DNA of 64,000 nucleotides from Trogon surrucura (Eukaryota > Chordata > Aves > Trogoniformes > Trogonidae). The notes beneath the pieces are model-generated. The model searched no databases. It had not been told where the DNA came from and saw nothing but the letters and a program-made list of their open reading frames with translations. Positions 13,360 to 25,725 of the stretch are shown piece by piece (positions within the stretch are counted from its first letter, which is position 1; each line of letters begins with the position of its first letter). The DNA lies in the NCBI GenBank assembly GCA_020746105.1, contig CM036617.1, positions 16,552,037 to 16,616,036 on the forward strand, written 5' to 3'. Both the position numbers and the translations under genes were made by a program.

Positions 13360-13885
13360 AATTAATGCATGAGAAACAGAAGCAAAGCTGTGCAGCAGTC
13401 CTATGCTCCACCCAAGTGACCAGCCCTTCCTTCCACAATTTATATACCCTCCCCTTCCACCTGAGTCTGCCCAGCAGATCCGTGGTTAACCATGCAGGTC
13501 TCCTGGATCTCTTTCTTGATTTCCTACCTGATGGGATGCACTGATCCTGAGCCTGGAAGAAGTGGTCCTTGAATACTGACCAACTCTCTTGGGCCCCTTT
13601 ACCTTCCAGTTCCCTGTCCCAAGGGGTTTCCCCTAGCAATTGCTTGGAAGAGGGCAAAGTTGGCCCTTCTGAAGTCCAGAGTTGCAATCCTGCAGTATCC
13701 CCTGCTCTTGCCTCATTCACACAGTCATTTCATCACAGAAGGTAACCAGGCTGGTCAAGCATTATTTGCCTTTCATAAAGCTATGTTGGCTGAGTGCCTT
13801 CATTTTCCCTCTAATGTTTGGAAGTGGATTCCTTGTTGATGTGTTTCATGATCGCTTCAGGGACAGAGATTAGATGGAATAGTCT
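13360..13885 (-). mobile_element. CR1 LINE internal fragment with internal deletion, antisense
   Basis: From 13360 to 13720 the minus strand encodes the linker between endonuclease and reverse transcriptase; KGAQESWSVFKDHFFQAQDQ matches [20 protein letters not shown] in the complete copy. From about 13733 to 13880 the sequence jumps to the reverse transcriptase region (GGTCAAGCATTATTTGCC, CTATGTTGGCTGAG). The segment between is missing and no 3' end is present. Confidence 0.75.
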
Positions 13886-14047
13886 GTCATTCCATGAATC
13901 CTGCATCCATTTCTAACAGCAAGCATAATGTTACCCTTACCAGCATTAACGATTTTCTCTGATTGCTGTGTTTTTTAATATGCAGTACAGAGCCATGATA
14001 TTGGTGAGCAGCCATAAGTGAATCTCATCTGGATTTCATTGTTCAAG

Positions 14048-15035
14048 TAGAATCATAGAATCATTTAGGTTGGAAAAGACACTTAAGGTCATCGAATACA
14101 ACAGTTAACCTCGTAATACCAAGTCTATCACTAAACTGTATCCCTAGGTAGCACGTCTACATGTCTCTTAAATACCTCCAGGGATGATGACTCCACCACT
14201 TCCTTGGGCAGCCTGTTTCAGTGCCTGATAACACTTTCAGTGAAGAACTTTTTCCTAACATCCAATCTAAACCTCCCCTGGCACAACTTGAGGCCACTTC
14301 CTCTTGTCCTATCACTTGTTACTTAGGAGAAGAGACCAACTCCCACCACGCTACACCCTCCTTTCAGGTAGTTGTAGAGAGCAATAAGATCTCCCCTCTG
14401 CCTCACCTTCTTCAGGCTAAACAACCCCAGTTCCCTCAGCCATTCCTCATAAGGCTTGTTCTCCAGACCCTTGACCAGCTTTGTTGCATTCCTTTGGACC
14501 TGCTTCAGCACCTCAATGTCTCGTACTGTGTCACCCCAGACCGAGCACAGTACTCAAGGTGCGGCCTCAGCAGTGCTGAGTACAGGGGCATGGTCCCTTC
14601 TCTAGTCCTTCTGGCCACCCTGTTCCTGATAGAGGCCAGGGTGCTGCTGGCCTTCTTGGCCGCCTGGGCATACTGCTGACTCATGTTAAGTCGCTGTTGA
14701 CCAGCACTCCCAGGTCTCTCTCTACCTGGCAGCTCTCCAGCCACTCCTCCCCAAGCCTGTAGTGCTGCTGGCAGTTGTTGTGAACCTCATAAAACTGGCC
14801 TCGGCCCATCGATCCAGCCTTTCCAGATCTCTCTCCAGAGTCTCCCTACCCTCAAGCAGATCACCACTCCCTTCCATCTTGATATCACCTGCAAACTTAC
14901 TGAAGATGCATTCAATGCCCTCATTGAGATCATTGATGAAGATATTAAAGAGAACTGGCCCCAGTACTGAGACTTGGGGAACACTACTTACAACCAACTT
15001 CCACGTGGATTTAACTCGTATGTTCACGAACGACT
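14048..15035 (-). mobile_element. CR1 LINE 3' part, about 1 kb, antisense, decayed RT
   Basis: Starts with the tail octamers (AGAATCATAGAATCATTTAG) and reaches back into the reverse transcriptase domain. A minus frame at 14722-15027 reads [20 protein letters not shown], then SKFAGD. The catalytic box is FADD in an active element but FAGD here, and there are several frameshifts, so the copy is dead. Confidence 0.9.
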
Positions 15036-15924
15036 AAGTTCATGTTCTCGAAGTGGACTGTTTCTCTCCGCTTATTAGCTGCTCCTTTCTTTCCTAAACC
15101 ATGCGCAGAGGCCATTGACTACTTCAGGCTTTTATGTACCATCCCTCTCTTCTCTTGCATTCAGCCGCCCCATGCCTTTGAAGTTTTGCTTATGTGTTGA
15201 AACCCATCTCACCATTAATGTTTCCTACTAGCCTTATCTCCAGCTGGACTTCCGTTTTTCTATTTTCATCCTGAAGTGCCCAAGCAGTGCTTTCATCTTC
15301 TTTCTGTCTTTCTCTGTCCTTGATTTTGCTTCTTATATATTTCTATTTTTTTGTCTTTCTATCCATTGAGATACTCCCTACTTACCCAAACACTCATTCT
15401 GCTGAAAATCCTCTTCTTTCTGCACAATGATGTGATTTGTTCTGAAGCTCTCTCAAAAGTACTCCTTTATTCTTCTTTTTATTCAGCTGAAAGTAATGTC
15501 CTGTCCACTATGCTGTTTCCAATTTTCCTCTTCCTTTATGCCTGCTTCTCATGGGATTCTGCTAACAGTTCCCTGAATAAACCAGTCTGCTTTTCTGAAG
15601 TCTAAAATCTTAACTCTGCATCTTACCTTATGCCTTTCCTCAACATACATATGAATATAAATAATAATTCCTGCCTGTATTTGCAATGTTGGCTGTTAAC
15701 CAGCATTTTAGAAATTTCTTTCAGTAATGCCGTTATTAATAATAAGGCTTTTTGACATGTGTTTTGAAATTAAAACATAATATAGTTGCAAATAATGGTA
15801 TTAAAAAGGCTTCTGTGACTGAAAGGTAACTCTTAATTTGAGGTAAATTTTTATAAGCTATCAGGTCCTCATAAAAAATTTGCTTATGCAGTTCTTTGAC
15901 ATAATATAAAGCTTGTGTATTTTA

Positions 15925-16173
15925 TTACCCATACTCAGTAAAAATCTCCTCTTCCAGATCACAGCTGTGAATATCAATTTGGATGTGTCCAGGACTAAAA
16001 TGCACATTGTTATAGAGATTATTTAAAAGTGTATAGAAATTATCTGTGTCTGTATTCCTACTTATTTTCACGTATTCATACCGTGACATTTCATATTCGT
16101 CATGAATGGCAGCTGAATTGTTTGAAGATGCTGTTCCAGCAGAAACGTGAACATACAGAAATAACATCCACAC
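15925..16173 (-). other. Unidentified ORF, 82 codons, possible relic
   Basis: A minus-strand frame opens with MWMLFLYVHVSAGTASSNNS, which looks like a short signal peptide, followed by a mixed polar stretch (YEYVKISRNTDTDNFYTLLN) and an acidic end (CDLEEEIFTEYG). I do not recognise it and cannot name a family. No splice signal, promoter or poly(A) signal decides whether it is used. The length is within reach of chance in 64 kb, so it is listed only because its composition is protein-like. Confidence 0.12.
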
Positions 16174-16976
16174 ATTACATCAGGATGATTTAAGTCAATT
16201 ATGATATCTGAACAAATTCAGGTTTACAAAATCAGGCAAAAACGGTGCTGCCTAACTATATCCTCTACAGAAATTGTACTTGCACAGGAATCTCACACCG
16301 AAGGCATTCTTTTTAAAGATGTGCTTGCTTAAAGAGAAACAATTTCTTTAATGAAATCCATTAGAAGTCAAAAGGAATAGCTTATTATACCTTAGTGTAG
16401 CTGCTAAATAGAGTAGTCATTTAAAATAATTACTATTGCTCTTCTTTCTGCTTGAAACAGAAATTTTCTACAAAAAAAAACTAGTTATCTTTTTTATAGC
16501 TATTTTTATTTTGTGATGATTATTTGCTGAGTTAAAATTAGTAGTAAACTAATAGTGGAAAGCAGTGTAGAGCTATCTAGTAAGACAGAGAAGGTAGGAA
16601 CCAGGGTCAGGAAACATGAAGTGAATTTTACCTTATTAAATGTAGTTGCAATGATATCATTAACTTCAGTAAAACACCATTTTATACTTGGGTTCTTTTT
16701 TTAAACTTAGTTGCTGACCGTGTCTTATTTTCTTCAAATCACTGGCTAATTCTGTACCTCTTCCCGCCACTCCTTGTGTATCTCGTTTACTTCGTTTAAA
16801 ACTATGTAGTCAGATGTATGACTGTAGTACAGTTCTAGGGCTGGTTTTTACCCTGTTAATGACAGTAACAGAGATAACGTGTGTGGGGAAGGGTATACCA
16901 GGACACCTGGAACTCTTAGATTGCTAGATCGTGCTTGAGATTATACACAAAATCTCCACTGCTGTTATTACCCAAG

Positions 16977-17080
16977 TCATAGAATCGTAGAATCATAGAA
17001 TGGCCTAGGCTGGAAGGGACCTTAGAGATCATCTAATCCAACCTCCATGTCACGGGCAGGGACGCCTCTCAACTAGAGTT
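16977..17080 (-). mobile_element. CR1-type 3' end or SINE tail, antisense
   Basis: Three tail octamers are followed by GGCCTAGGCTGGAAGGGACC, TTAGAGATCATCTAATCCAA and GGGCAGGGACGCCTCTC. This matches the non-tRNA body and tail of the two SINEs nearly base for base. The tRNA head is absent, so it is either a truncated SINE or a truncated copy of the CR1 subfamily that supplied the SINE tail. Confidence 0.8.
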
Positions 17081-20000
17081 GAGAGTCAGCTAAAGAAATG
17101 TTAGGGTGAGTATGTCTACCTGATATTACAGTCATACATCTGACTGCAGTGTTTCTGCTGTGTATAGAGTAGTGGGGCTGGGGTGTGTGGTTATTTTTCA
17201 AGGTGCACTTGACATGTAGTGATTGCTGTAGCTTCTTCTGTGTTCTTAACAGACTAAATTTTCTCTTCCAAAATCTAGCTCAACAGGACTCTGGTACCTA
17301 ATTTTATATCTACCGCCCCTCCTTAATTCTAGTCGTGCCACATAGACTAATATGGGTATAATTATTGAAAGCGTGGAGCTGAAATTCTTCTTGAACTTTC
17401 TGTGGTTTTGTTGTAGATACCAGGATGAACATAAATCTGTTTTCTTAAAATAATTTAGCATTTATATAACCATTGTATCAGCTGTGCAGAGCATATAATT
17501 ACTGACATTTATTAATACATCTCGCATCATAAACATGTCTAATAGAGTCTAGCTGAAATTGATGAGTAATGCCAAACTGTGTTTATTATTACCCTTCCAC
17601 TGAGCTATCTTAGTACTTAACAAGACTTTTTAAAATGTGAGGAGTATTTTGTAAATACCGGTGGTGCTGCATGTAAGAAACACGCTGTGCAGCATAATGG
17701 CGTGGAATTGTTCTCCGATGGAAAGCACAGCTTTGACCATTGCAGTGAATCAATGCAGTGCTGCAGGTAGCCTTGTTAATTCTGACAGGATTGATGCTAT
17801 GTATATGAGAATATATTGGTGCTCTGCATAGGATTGTTCTCGTTTAAGAACAAGCTGCAATTTACTGGTTTTCTTAAATTTTGTCAGGGTGTGTAATGAG
17901 CCAAAGTCAAGCACCGCTCCTGGCCTTCCTTTTAGCATCATGTTCTCCAGGTAACATGTGTCCTGGGGACCCCTACACAGTAAAACTCGGAGTTATTCTT
18001 TGTGACAAGGTGCAACTAGAATACTGGCCAAGTCAGTAGTGGGCTTGTGCTGTCCCTCTGCAGCATCCTGCTGATTTTCTTTCCTCCTGCACTGTACCCC
18101 TCCTTTACAGAAGAGGATCATCCTGGTGTCAAAGGTGTGTCATCCTCTTCTGTATAAAGGAAGTTGTAGGTGGTGTAATTGTCTTTCCCGCATTTGTTTT
18201 GTATTTGGATTAAGAAGGCATTTGTCTCTCTACTGAGTCCAGTCCTACTTCACAGTGAAAGTGCAGCCTTGAGGGAACAACAAAGGTGCAAGTGGAGAGC
18301 TTACACTGTGTCTTACTCATGCGCATGCAGTAAGAATGATCTGGTTATGAATGCCATCAAGGTACTTTCGTCCTAACAGCCTCCAGGGGCCCTGTTCTTT
18401 CAGACAAGGTAAGGGGCACAAAGAGACTGAAAATCAGCGAGGCTTTGCTGGCAGCTCCGTCTTAGACTACTTGCACAGCCATGTGGGTAACTACTGCCAA
18501 CTATGAGGAACAGTACGGAAGTGTGTAGTTCTACCAGAAGACTTCTGACAGATCCTTCTGTTCCCTCTTCTGACACAAGGGAAACATCGCTGCATTGCAC
18601 TGAGTTACTGAGTCATTGGGAGAGTTATCAGAGAGACTATGTTATAACTTCATGTTTTAGCTTGAGCTGTAAAGTCTTATGAAAACAGAAATATCTTCTT
18701 GAACAGCTGTGTGAAGGGATATATTGTTTCATTCAGAGGAATGAGACATAGGAGTGGTTTCTGTGCTAAGGCTGCATCCTTTTAAAACTGGTAGATGGCA
18801 GTAGAGTATCTGCTTTGACATTGTGTATAGATTTACTGAGAGGAGTTTGTTGGCTTTTGTACAAAAAAACCCACCTTTTTTCTCTTTTGTAGTCTTGAAA
18901 AAAATTGCAGTTATCTCACTAGCAAGTCTTTTCTGTTTTGTATTCTTAGAACAATAATCATATGTAGTTCAGAAATTATTGATCCTAGATATATTTTTTT
19001 TTTAATTCAGGGACAGAGATTTTCACAATGTATTTTTGGCTTTATTACTTGCCTCTTTTACAATTGTAATTGTGTGTGAAATTTGATTTTCTTGGGTGAT
19101 TTTTAGGATAAATTGCTTCTGAAATAAATTCCAGACTTAGACGTAAACCTGAGTTTATTATATATTGTATTTGTGAAGCAGCAGTTTTTGCAGTAGCTGT
19201 GAATTACTGAAGGCAAGACTTTTACCTCATCTTGTGCTTGAGTAATGAACAGAAATAGATTTTGTGTTCCTAGAAAATGTTTTTTATCTAAGTTCCAGGG
19301 AAGGAAAAGTTTAAACCTTGACATTTCCTCATTTTTATTTTTCCATGAATTTTATTTTAATTTTCAGGTCAAACATGACTTTCTAGTAGTTCCATATGAA
19401 GCCACATGGGGTCATTCATTGTATCTATTGCTTTCCATTTTGTGCAGTAACTCTCTTAATTTCTCTAAATGTGTGGGCTTTTTACTATAATGTATTGGTC
19501 AATATCATTGCAGCATATATCCACAGAAACTCATAAAGTATGCAATAGATTAAAATGCTCAGTTGCACAATTAATTTAATAACTAGATAAATAAATATTG
19601 GCATTTTAAATTTGACTACCACACCTTCATTAGTATATGCAATTTATATTTCTCTGTACTGACAACACACACAAAAACCTCATACAGTGTATGAATTTTC
19701 CACTAAGAATGGATAAAATATTTAGTAACAGTTCCACTATGCTGTTCATAGTTCTTAGATGCACTCTTCACAAACAAATTTTTCTGTTGGATTTTTTCTA
19801 TAAATACAGTTATGATTAGGTTACCTTACTTAAAACAGGCAGCTTCTACAGACTCATGTTTCTGAGTAATTCTTTCACCCCTCTTTAAGCAGACCATTAT
19901 TGTTGATTGCTTTTATATTTTGATTACATTTCTTTCTACTCCTCTCATATTTTCAGTGATGGTACTGTTTTGCTTTATAATAGATTTTTTCACTCTCGTC

Positions 20001-21099
20001 ATTATTCAAAATACTTAGATACGTGTTTGGACTGGACTAACACAATTTAAAAAAGCTTTCAGTGTGTGTTAAAAGAACATATGGTAAGAAAGGTGAGCCT
20101 TCAAAGGTTAAGTATTGTAAAAGTACTCTTATTTTGAATACCCTGTATTATATAACTGTGATTAGATTTTCTGTTTCCTTAGTTGTATAAGTGTGTACCT
20201 TGGTATCTTTCCACCCAGAGTGTGAAGGATATGATTGAACAGACCTAGATGTCTGCATCTGTGCTAGCCAGTTCTAGTCCCTGATGTCATAGAAGTATCA
20301 TGCTTAAGACCTGATTAGTCTCACCCTAAAGTATCTGAAGCTGATTATAAGTTGACCTGATGGCAATGTGTATATAGTGCCATGAGAGAAGCTGAATTCT
20401 TCTTGAGTTTTGAAGTTAGGTTTCAGGAAATGAAAATGCTCATTCTAATTTTCACAACATAGATTCATCTGTCTGAGGAACTCAGTTTTCCTATTCGCTC
20501 GATAGGAGGGCCTTCCAAATGACAAATTAGCCCACTTAAGATGTGTCTGTTGATTATGTAGGGAGGCTAAGGCAGTAATCTTTGTAATTTAAGTTTAAGT
20601 AAGTTTAAAGTAAGTGCCTAAGAATAGGCGGGGTAAATTTGTGCCTGTCTGTTTTAGGTTTGATTTAAATGACTATATACAGTCCCCACTCTCAACCCAA
20701 GAGTTATTTTGTCTCCCTAAATACAGATTTCCAGTCACTGTTCCTTTATCAGCTGAATCAAGATCTCCTTCTAGGTACTCACCCAGTCTGTGTGCTCATT
20801 CCTGTCCTGCTGCCTTACAGAGCCATTTTTGTCTTTCATATGGCCCCCAGGAATGTATTCCTGATACTCCTATCTTTTAAATCCTGTTTGCCTTCCAACT
20901 CCAAACTTGTTTCTCTTCCCTGGAGGAGAAAGCTATTCCATGGAGTGACTGCAAACATATCACATAACCTGGGATACGTCTGATAATTCTAATAGAGAAG
21001 TATATCCCAATCATGATTTTATTCAGGTCATTCCCAATCTTAATACATTCTTTGTCCCAATCCATGCATTTGACTCTTGTTTTTACAGGACATAAACCA

Positions 21100-21327
21100 T
21101 AATAAGAAAGGTACAGAAAGGATATTAGGGGAAGCTTTTTCATCATTGGAACAGTAAAGTAGTGGAACAGGTCATCCAGAGAGGTTTTGCAGTCTCTGTA
21201 ATTGTGACTTTTCAGGACCAGGCTGGATAAAGCCCTTCTCTCAGATCTCAATATCCTTCCAAGCAGGAGGTTAGACTAGAGACTTCCTGCAGTCCTTTCC
21301 AACTTGAGTTATTCTATGATCCTATGA
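21100..21327 (+). mobile_element. CR1 LINE 3' end, sense
   Basis: A decayed sense copy of the end of ORF2 and the 3' UTR (GTGGAACAGGTCATCCAGAG, GCAGTCCTTTCCAACTTGAG), closing with TTATTCTATGATCCTATGA at about 21309-21326. It is followed after 35 bases by another sense CR1. Confidence 0.75.
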
Positions 21328-21361
21328 AAAAATAAATTTCCCTTCTTATAAATTTCCACCT

Positions 21362-22088
21362 GTACTCAGCACTGGTGAGGCCACACCTTGACTCCAGTGT
21401 TCAGTTTTGGGCTCCTCACTACAAGAAAGACATTGCGGTGCTGGAGCAGGTCCAGAGAAGGGCAGCGAAGGTGGTGAAGGGACTTGTGAACAAGTCTTCT
21501 GAGGAGCAGCTGAGGTAACTGGGGTTGTTTAGCCTGGAGAAAAGGAGGCTGAGGGGAGACCTTATCGCTGCTCTCTACAATTACCTGAAAGGAGGTTGTA
21601 GCAAGATGAGTGTTGGTCTCTTCTCTCAAGTAGCAAGCGAGAGGACAAGAGGAAATGGCCTCAGGTGGTTCCAGAGGAGGTTTAGGTTGGATGTTAGGAA
21701 AAAGTTCTTCACCAAAAGGGTTGTTAAGCATTGGAACAAGGTGCCCAGGCCAGTGGTTGAGTCACCATCCCTAGAGGTAGTTAAAAGATGTGTAGGTGTG
21801 CTGCTTAGGGACATGGTTTAGTGGTGGACCTGACATTCATCATAGAGTGGCCTGGGCTGGAAGGGACCTTAGAGATCATCTTAATCCAACCTCCCTGTTG
21901 TGGGCAGGGACGCCACCTCTCGACTAGGTCAGGCAACACGTGAGAACCGAACGGGAATCGAACCCTTGACCTTCGGTGTTTCAAGCACCACACTCAACCC
22001 ACTGAGCTAAACCGGCCCTCAACATTGCAAGCTTAATGGTTGGACGTGATGATCTTAAATGTCTTCTCCAACCTAAGCAATTCTATGA
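21362..22088 (+). mobile_element. CR1 LINE 3' part, sense, split by a SINE
   Basis: A sense copy of the last third of CR1 ORF2: a + frame at 21525-21821 reads [20 protein letters not shown] and [15 protein letters not shown]. The element is interrupted after TGACATTCAT (21831-21840) by an inverted SINE. It resumes at 22021 with GCTTAATGGTTGGACGTGAT and ends in CAATTCTATGA near 22088. The CR1 is therefore older than the SINE. Confidence 0.9.
21838..22020 (-). mobile_element. tRNA-derived SINE with CR1-like tail (TguSINE1-like), inserted in CR1
   Basis: On the minus strand it starts GAGGGCCGGTTTAGCTCAGT and carries an A box (TAGCTCAGTGG) and a B box (GGTTCGATTCC), the internal RNA polymerase III promoter of tRNA genes. 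The head most resembles tRNA-Ile, but the anticodon loop reads CTTGAAA. The body then reads GTCGAGAGGTGGCGTCCCTG and ends with CR1 3' UTR (GGTCCCTTCCAGCCCAGGCC, ACTCTATG), which lets CR1 reverse transcriptase copy it. A short repeat ACATT (21833-21837 and 22022-22026) flanks it and may be the target-site duplication. The copy at 48464-48650 is very similar. Confidence 0.9.
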
Positions 22089-23299
22089 CTTGCGTAACAT
22101 TCAGAAAGCTTCTGATTTGAGAGTACTGCCTAATCCTTTTTGGGGATGCTGAAGCAGTTCAAAGATGAGGTCAGCCTGAGTATTTTGACATGGCTAAAAT
22201 GTATGTCCCTCTGTTTCTTACAGGTGAATGATTATGCTATGCTAACATTTTCAGAAAGGTCTGAAGCTGAAAGAGCCACCAGTACACAAAATTTCAGTCC
22301 AAAGTATTAATTTAAAAAAATTGCTGTTAATTGAACGCAGTGTTCTTCATGGAAACTATAGTAGGAAGTTATACTGCCATCATACCTGTTATACTTGACA
22401 AAAGAAGTGGGACAAACTGGAAAGAGTTAAAGAATTTCCATGAACATTTGATGAAGATCATAGTATGTTACAGTACTCTAGATCACTAAGAGTTAAAAGT
22501 TGATTTCTTTTGATACAATATTTTTCATTTAAGTGTTTAACTTTTGATAAACATATCCCAGTATTTTTGAGCTACTTTGATAACATATACAAACCAGGAA
22601 CAAATATAGGTGCACTGAAGAACAAAGATTGAGATAATGGATAGTGTATTTCTTATTTAAATTATATTGACAAACAATAATGATATAATTAGAAATAGAC
22701 ACCCAAACCTATACTTGAATTACTTGATCTTTCAGTCACTACTTCTCAAATTCATTTCAGCTCTATGGAGCTAAGTCTCTACACCTATGAAGGTGCTTAA
22801 AAACGAATACTTTTTTCTTTTTAATCCCCCATATTCACAAAGCAATCATATGAACTTTTTGCAGCTTTATGGTACAAATATGCAAGTTTATATGTGGTAC
22901 TGCATACTGAATTATCAGTAAAATATATTTGATATAAATGTTTTATTTCTTTGCAAATGATGGCAGGCAACTATCCAAAAACAAATTATAAGAGCCAGAA
23001 CTATAGCTAAAGGAATGATATCTGGAAGGCACAAAAGTATGTTTATTATCTGTATTGCTTGTCAGAACATTTGCATGTGTGCAGAGTGAAAAGAAGGAAG
23101 AATAACAGGAGTGATAAAGATACTACAATCAAAACATTAATCAGAGAAAGTAATTTTTTTTTACTAAATTAAACAAGAATCTTTTCTGTTAGGCACAATA
23201 GCTGGAGCACACAAAGAAATATTAAAATTAAATTATGAGAATGAGAAGATGAAATGGTATTTTCTACAACAGAAGGTATACTGAGCAGTGACTCATTTT

Positions 23300-24300
23300 C
23301 TTTTCCTCACTGTAGCTACCAGAATACTTGCAGAAGCCCTTCTTGTAGACCTTCACATCCATTACTACTTTCAAACCCAGCTGAGATTTGACTTTCCTCA
23401 CTCCACCTGGAATACAACTGACTAATGTCTTTGTATCCCTGCTGGCTAGTCCATCCCTGCTCCCATCTTCTGTGGATATCCTTCTTACATTTGAGTTTAC
23501 TAACTTCCATTTCGTTGATACTGATCTTGTGCCATGCTTGTCCTTTGGCTCGCCTATCATGCTTGCTTCCTGCATATCAGACTGTTCTTACGCTTTGAGG
23601 AATTTATTCTTGAAGATTAACCAACTCTCCCAGCATCCTTTTCCCCCCAGGGAAGTTGCCCGTTGGGTCCTTCCAAGAAGATCCCTGACTAAGCTAAAAT
23701 CTACTCTCCTGGGGTCCAGGGTTGTGATTCTACTACTCGCCTTGCTCTCTTCTCTCAAGATTTTAAACTCCACAATCTCACGTTCAGTGCAGCCAAGGCT
23801 GTCCTCTACTTTCCATCTTCTACCAGTTGTTGTTTGTTAACAACAGATTCAGTAGAACACCTCCACTGGTCAGCTAATTGATTACCCGTGTAAAGAAATT
23901 GTTTTTGATGAATTCTACAAGTCTGTACCCTGTCATATTACCCTCATGGCAAATACTGGCTTGGTTGACATCCCCCATGAGTATGAAGGCCTGTGATTGT
24001 TCGGTTCCTTCGAGGAATGCACTGCCCAGTGCAAGTGGTGAAGTCACCATCCCTGAAGGTGTTTAAGGAGAGGCTGGATGTGGCACTTAGTGCCATGGTC
24101 TGGCCGATGTGGTGGTCTTGGGTCATAGGCTGGACTTGATGATCTCAGAGGTCTTTTCCAGCCTCAATAATTCTGTGATTCTGTGAGCTGTCAGCAGACT
24201 TCCTCTACTTTCTCAATCAAGGAGTCTGTAGCACACAACTACTAGAGCACTGCACATGTTGACCTGTCCTCTGATCTCTGTCTGTAAGCTCTCAGCTGAC
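23300..24300 (-). mobile_element. CR1 LINE endonuclease and linker region, antisense, split by another CR1
   Basis: Antisense CR1 covering the linker (23300-23600) and the endonuclease region (23600-24026). The minus frame 23588-23773 reads RITTLDPRRVDFSLVRDLLG, matching the complete copy. It is interrupted at about 24026 by a sense CR1 3' end and resumes at about 24184 (AGCTGTCAGCAGACTTCCTC) until about 24300. Boundaries are approximate and the copy is diverged. Confidence 0.75.
24026..24183 (+). mobile_element. CR1 LINE 3' end, sense, inserted in the antisense CR1
   Basis: Short sense 3' end: GTGAAGTCACCATCCCTGAA, GGCTGGACTTGATGATCTCA, GGTCTTTTCCAGCCTC, closing with AATTCTGTGATTCTGTG. It is flanked on both sides by the antisense endonuclease region, so it is the younger insertion. 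Confidence 0.85.
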
Positions 24301-24539
24301 TTGTAACCTGCTCCTAGACAAAGGTCTGTTCATTCTAGCTGCTCCTTTGCCTTGACTGCAATTTCCCCTTTCCTTCCTTTCTGGCACTTTTCGTCAGACT
24401 AGACAATAGTAAGGTTTTAGTACAGTGGGATACTTCCTCCAGATGTTCATTAGGTAGACTTGTAGTACTTCTTGGCAAACCAAGTTGCAGGATCATGCCT
24501 AGAGTACTTTCTTATAATAGACTAGATAGATATCTACCC

Positions 24540-25625
24540 AGGCAGAACTCTGTTGGGAACACGCTCCCATCCTGGTGTCAGGGTGCAGGGTGTGCCCCGC
24601 TCTCATGCCAGTAGAGACTGCAACAGTGAGTACACCTAGGGGAGATGTGCCCAGGGAGAGGAAATCCTCTGCATAGTGACATAGCTCCTGGAGGACGTGA
24701 GTAGGTTGAGGAGCATCAGGGAGTGTGAGAGAGAGACTATCTGAACCATGCCCTACATTCCCTGGGACAAGCCCAGCAGGCAGGCAGGACACATGACATG
24801 AGGGACTCCCTGTCCTCCTCTTCACCTGCCTGAACACAGTGACTTAAAGGACAGGGAACAATGATGACTTCCTGGTGCATCAGAAACATCTTTCCTGTGA
24901 CTACCCCATCTTCCCAGGTGCCCTTGCATAATAGATATGAGGCTCTGCAAGTGGAAATGAACAGTAAGGACCGTGGTTCATCCAGCTTGGAGTTGTCACC
25001 AAGGTTAAGTTGGCCAGTGCCTGCCATCAAAACTGCTTCCATAAAGAAAAAAAGACGGGTCATTGTTGTAGGACACTCCCTTCTGAAGGGAACGGAATGC
25101 CAGATGTGCAGACCAGACTCACTTCTTCAGGAAGTCTGTTGCCTCTCTGGGGCCCAGGTTAAAGATGTGAAGAGGAAGCTTCTTACTCTGGTATGGCCCT
25201 CACATTACTGTCCATTATGGATTTTTCAGGTAGGCAACAATAAAGTTGCAAGAAGAAGTCTAAGGGCAATCAAGGACATTGGAACGACTAGTTAAGAGAT
25301 CAGGAGCACAAGTAATGTTCTCCTCTGTCCTTCCAGTTGCAGGGAATGATGAGGGAAAAAATAGGAAGAGCCCACAAATCAATACCTGGCTCCAAGCCTG
25401 ATGTCAATGGCAGAATTTTCAGATTTTGCTCATGGGTTTTCTACACAACACCAGGCCTCCTGGTGACAGACAGAGTACACATAAAAAATGTTTCTATAAA
25501 TACATTAGCAACAAAAGTATGGCTAAGGAAGATCTCCATCCTTTATCAGATACAGGGCAAAACATAGTGACAATGGAAAAGGCTGAGGTACTTAACATCT
25601 TGGTCTTTAACAGGAAGACCAGTTG
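24540..25625 (+). mobile_element. CR1 LINE ORF1 plus linker, sense, internally deleted
   Basis: A + frame at 24861-25295 reads KKKRRVIVVGHSLLKGTEC and EVCCLSGAQVKDVKRKLL, the ORF1 esterase-like domain (GDSL has become GHSL). Further on, DRVH at 25469-25480 keeps the Asp and His of the last esterase block. After about 25490 the sequence jumps to the start of the reverse transcriptase region (MAKEDLHPLSDTG, EKAEVLNILVFNRKTSC), with the whole endonuclease missing. Stops and frameshifts make it dead. Confidence 0.8.
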
Positions 25626-25725
25626 TCCCAGCCCCCCTGCCATGGGCAGGGACACCTTCCTCTAGACCAGGTTGCTTAAAGCTCTGTCCGACCCGGGCTC
25701 GAACACTTCCAGGGAGTGGGCATAA
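25626..25725 (-). mobile_element. CR1 LINE 3' UTR piece, antisense
   Basis: The + strand reads CCTGCCATGGGCAGGGACAC, CTCTAGACCAGGTTGCTTAA and GAACACTTCCAGGGAG, the standard antisense CR1 3' block. It sits between two sense pieces, so it is an inverted insertion or a rearranged join. Confidence 0.7.

Noticed and set aside
24499-25063. Minus-strand ORFs of about 110 codons
   Set aside because: They lie opposite the sense CR1 ORF1 copy and are its antisense shadows.
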